From Candidatus Ornithomonoglobus intestinigallinarum (GTDB lineage Bacteria > Bacillota > Clostridia > UBA1381), in contig DVLU01000083.1 in NCBI GenBank assembly GCA_018715365.1, positions 1-55,914 on the forward strand: a stretch of DNA of 55,914 nucleotides, in the 5' to 3' direction. Position 1 is the first letter of the stretch. Every line of letters begins with the position of its first letter. The position numbers were made by a program, and so were the translations under genes. The notes beneath the pieces are model-generated. The model did no database searches. It saw nothing but the letters and a program-made list of their open reading frames with translations, and had not been told where the DNA came from. Positions 55,592-55,914 of the stretch are shown one piece after another.

Positions 55592-55640
55592 CAAAAAAAA
55601 TACGCGCCGCTCCGTTTTGCACTGTACGGAGGGCGCGCCG
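55592..55640 (-). terminator. Terminator of uvrA
   Basis: On the - strand, GGCGCGCC/CTCCGT pair with ACGGAG/GGCGCG around a loop of about 10 bases, followed directly by a run of eight T residues. Confidence 0.9.
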
Positions 55641-55652
55641 AAAAATATATTT

Positions 55653-55914
55653 TTATTTTCCTTTTTTGTCTGCGTCAAGCAGCTTTTTTATATATTGCCC
55701 CGTATACGAATTTTTGCATTCGGCAACCTGCTCGGGAGTTCCGCTTGCTATAACCTCTCCGCCGCGCACGCCGCCCTCGGGTCCCATATCTATTATATAA
55801 TCGGCTGTTTTTATGACGTCGAGATTATGCTCTATTATAACGATGGTATTCCCGCCCTCGGCAAGCCTGTTTATCACATCGATAAGCTTGTGCACGTCGG
55901 CGGAATGAAGCCCC
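55653..55914 (-). CDS. uvrA: Excinuclease ABC subunit A, C-terminal end (partial)
   Basis: The last 86 or so codons of UvrA are present; the frame continues beyond the window edge. Visible are [17 protein letters not shown], the ABC-ATPase segment [22 protein letters not shown], and [12 protein letters not shown], all of the second nucleotide-binding domain. UvrA recognises DNA damage in nucleotide excision repair. The open frame runs past the GTG at 55895, so that GTG is not the start. Confidence 0.95.
   Translation of the reverse strand, partial: GLHSADVHKLIDVINRLAEGGNTIVIIEHNLDVIKTADYIIDMGPEGGVRGGEVIASGTPEQVAECKNSYTGQYIKKLLDADKKGK

Noticed and set aside
1-55914. tRNA genes, CRISPR arrays, insertion sequences, attachment sites
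   Set aside because: Gaps between genes were read through; no cloverleaf-type sequence, no regular direct repeats and no transposase or integrase frame were seen.

Overview
The window reads as the chromosome of an anaerobic, fermentative member of the Bacillota, class Clostridia. The signs are a bifunctional AdhE, a clostridial-type glycerol-3-phosphate dehydrogenase trio with DUF1667 and GlpP, an S-layer-homology surface protein, an IreB (DUF965) homologue, a gdpP-rplI-dnaB cluster, a V/A-type ATPase operon, AGGAGG-type ribosome binding sites and consensus sigma-A promoters. ATA is used heavily for isoleucine. No rRNA, tRNA, CRISPR array or insertion sequence was found. Genus cannot be fixed from this window.

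Region 1 (about 1-25,805, + strand) is a Gram-positive glycan-utilisation locus. It holds a membrane-type AraC regulator (5' end outside the window), an ABC importer (lipoprotein and two permeases, no ATPase), a TIM-barrel sugar isomerase/epimerase, a GH65 phosphorylase, and then five very large or large exported proteins. The first of these carries three S-layer-homology repeats, the second is a fibronectin/CBM protein, two are paralogous clan GH-A (GH42-like) glycosidases of over 1,400 residues, and the fifth is a laminin-G-like protein. The group ends with a 58-residue peptide gene. Genes overlap or lie close together, consistent with one operon of about 24 kb read from a promoter near 1,482. 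The inferred logic is surface depolymerisation, import of an oligosaccharide, then intracellular phosphorolysis by GH65. The second glycosidase appears to start at an ATA codon.

Region 2 (25,806-29,620, + strand) encodes GlpA-like and GlpB-like flavoproteins, DUF1667 and the antiterminator GlpP. It is preceded by an unusually long, wobble-rich 36-bp hairpin. Region 3 (29,783-32,475) is adhE with a perfect TTGACA-17-TATAAT promoter and two overlapping Rex-like operators. Region 4 (32,619-40,080, + strand) is housekeeping: gdpP, rplI, dnaB (possibly leaderless), tilS, ftsH and a DUF1858 gene, closed by a terminator.

Region 5 (40,189-55,914) is entirely on the - strand. In transcription order it has the end of uvrA with a terminator; hom-thrB-lysC for threonine/lysine/methionine synthesis; rlmB, an ACT-domain protein and a UPF0210 protein; a nine-gene V/A-type ATPase operon (G/H-C-I-K-F-E-A-B-D); and ireB with its own promoter.

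The most notable points are the ATA start, the surface-glycosidase operon with one S-layer-anchored member and several unanchored ones, the carbohydrate-binding module inserted inside both glycosidase barrels, the long hairpin ahead of the glp genes, and the small peptide gene at the end of the glycan locus.
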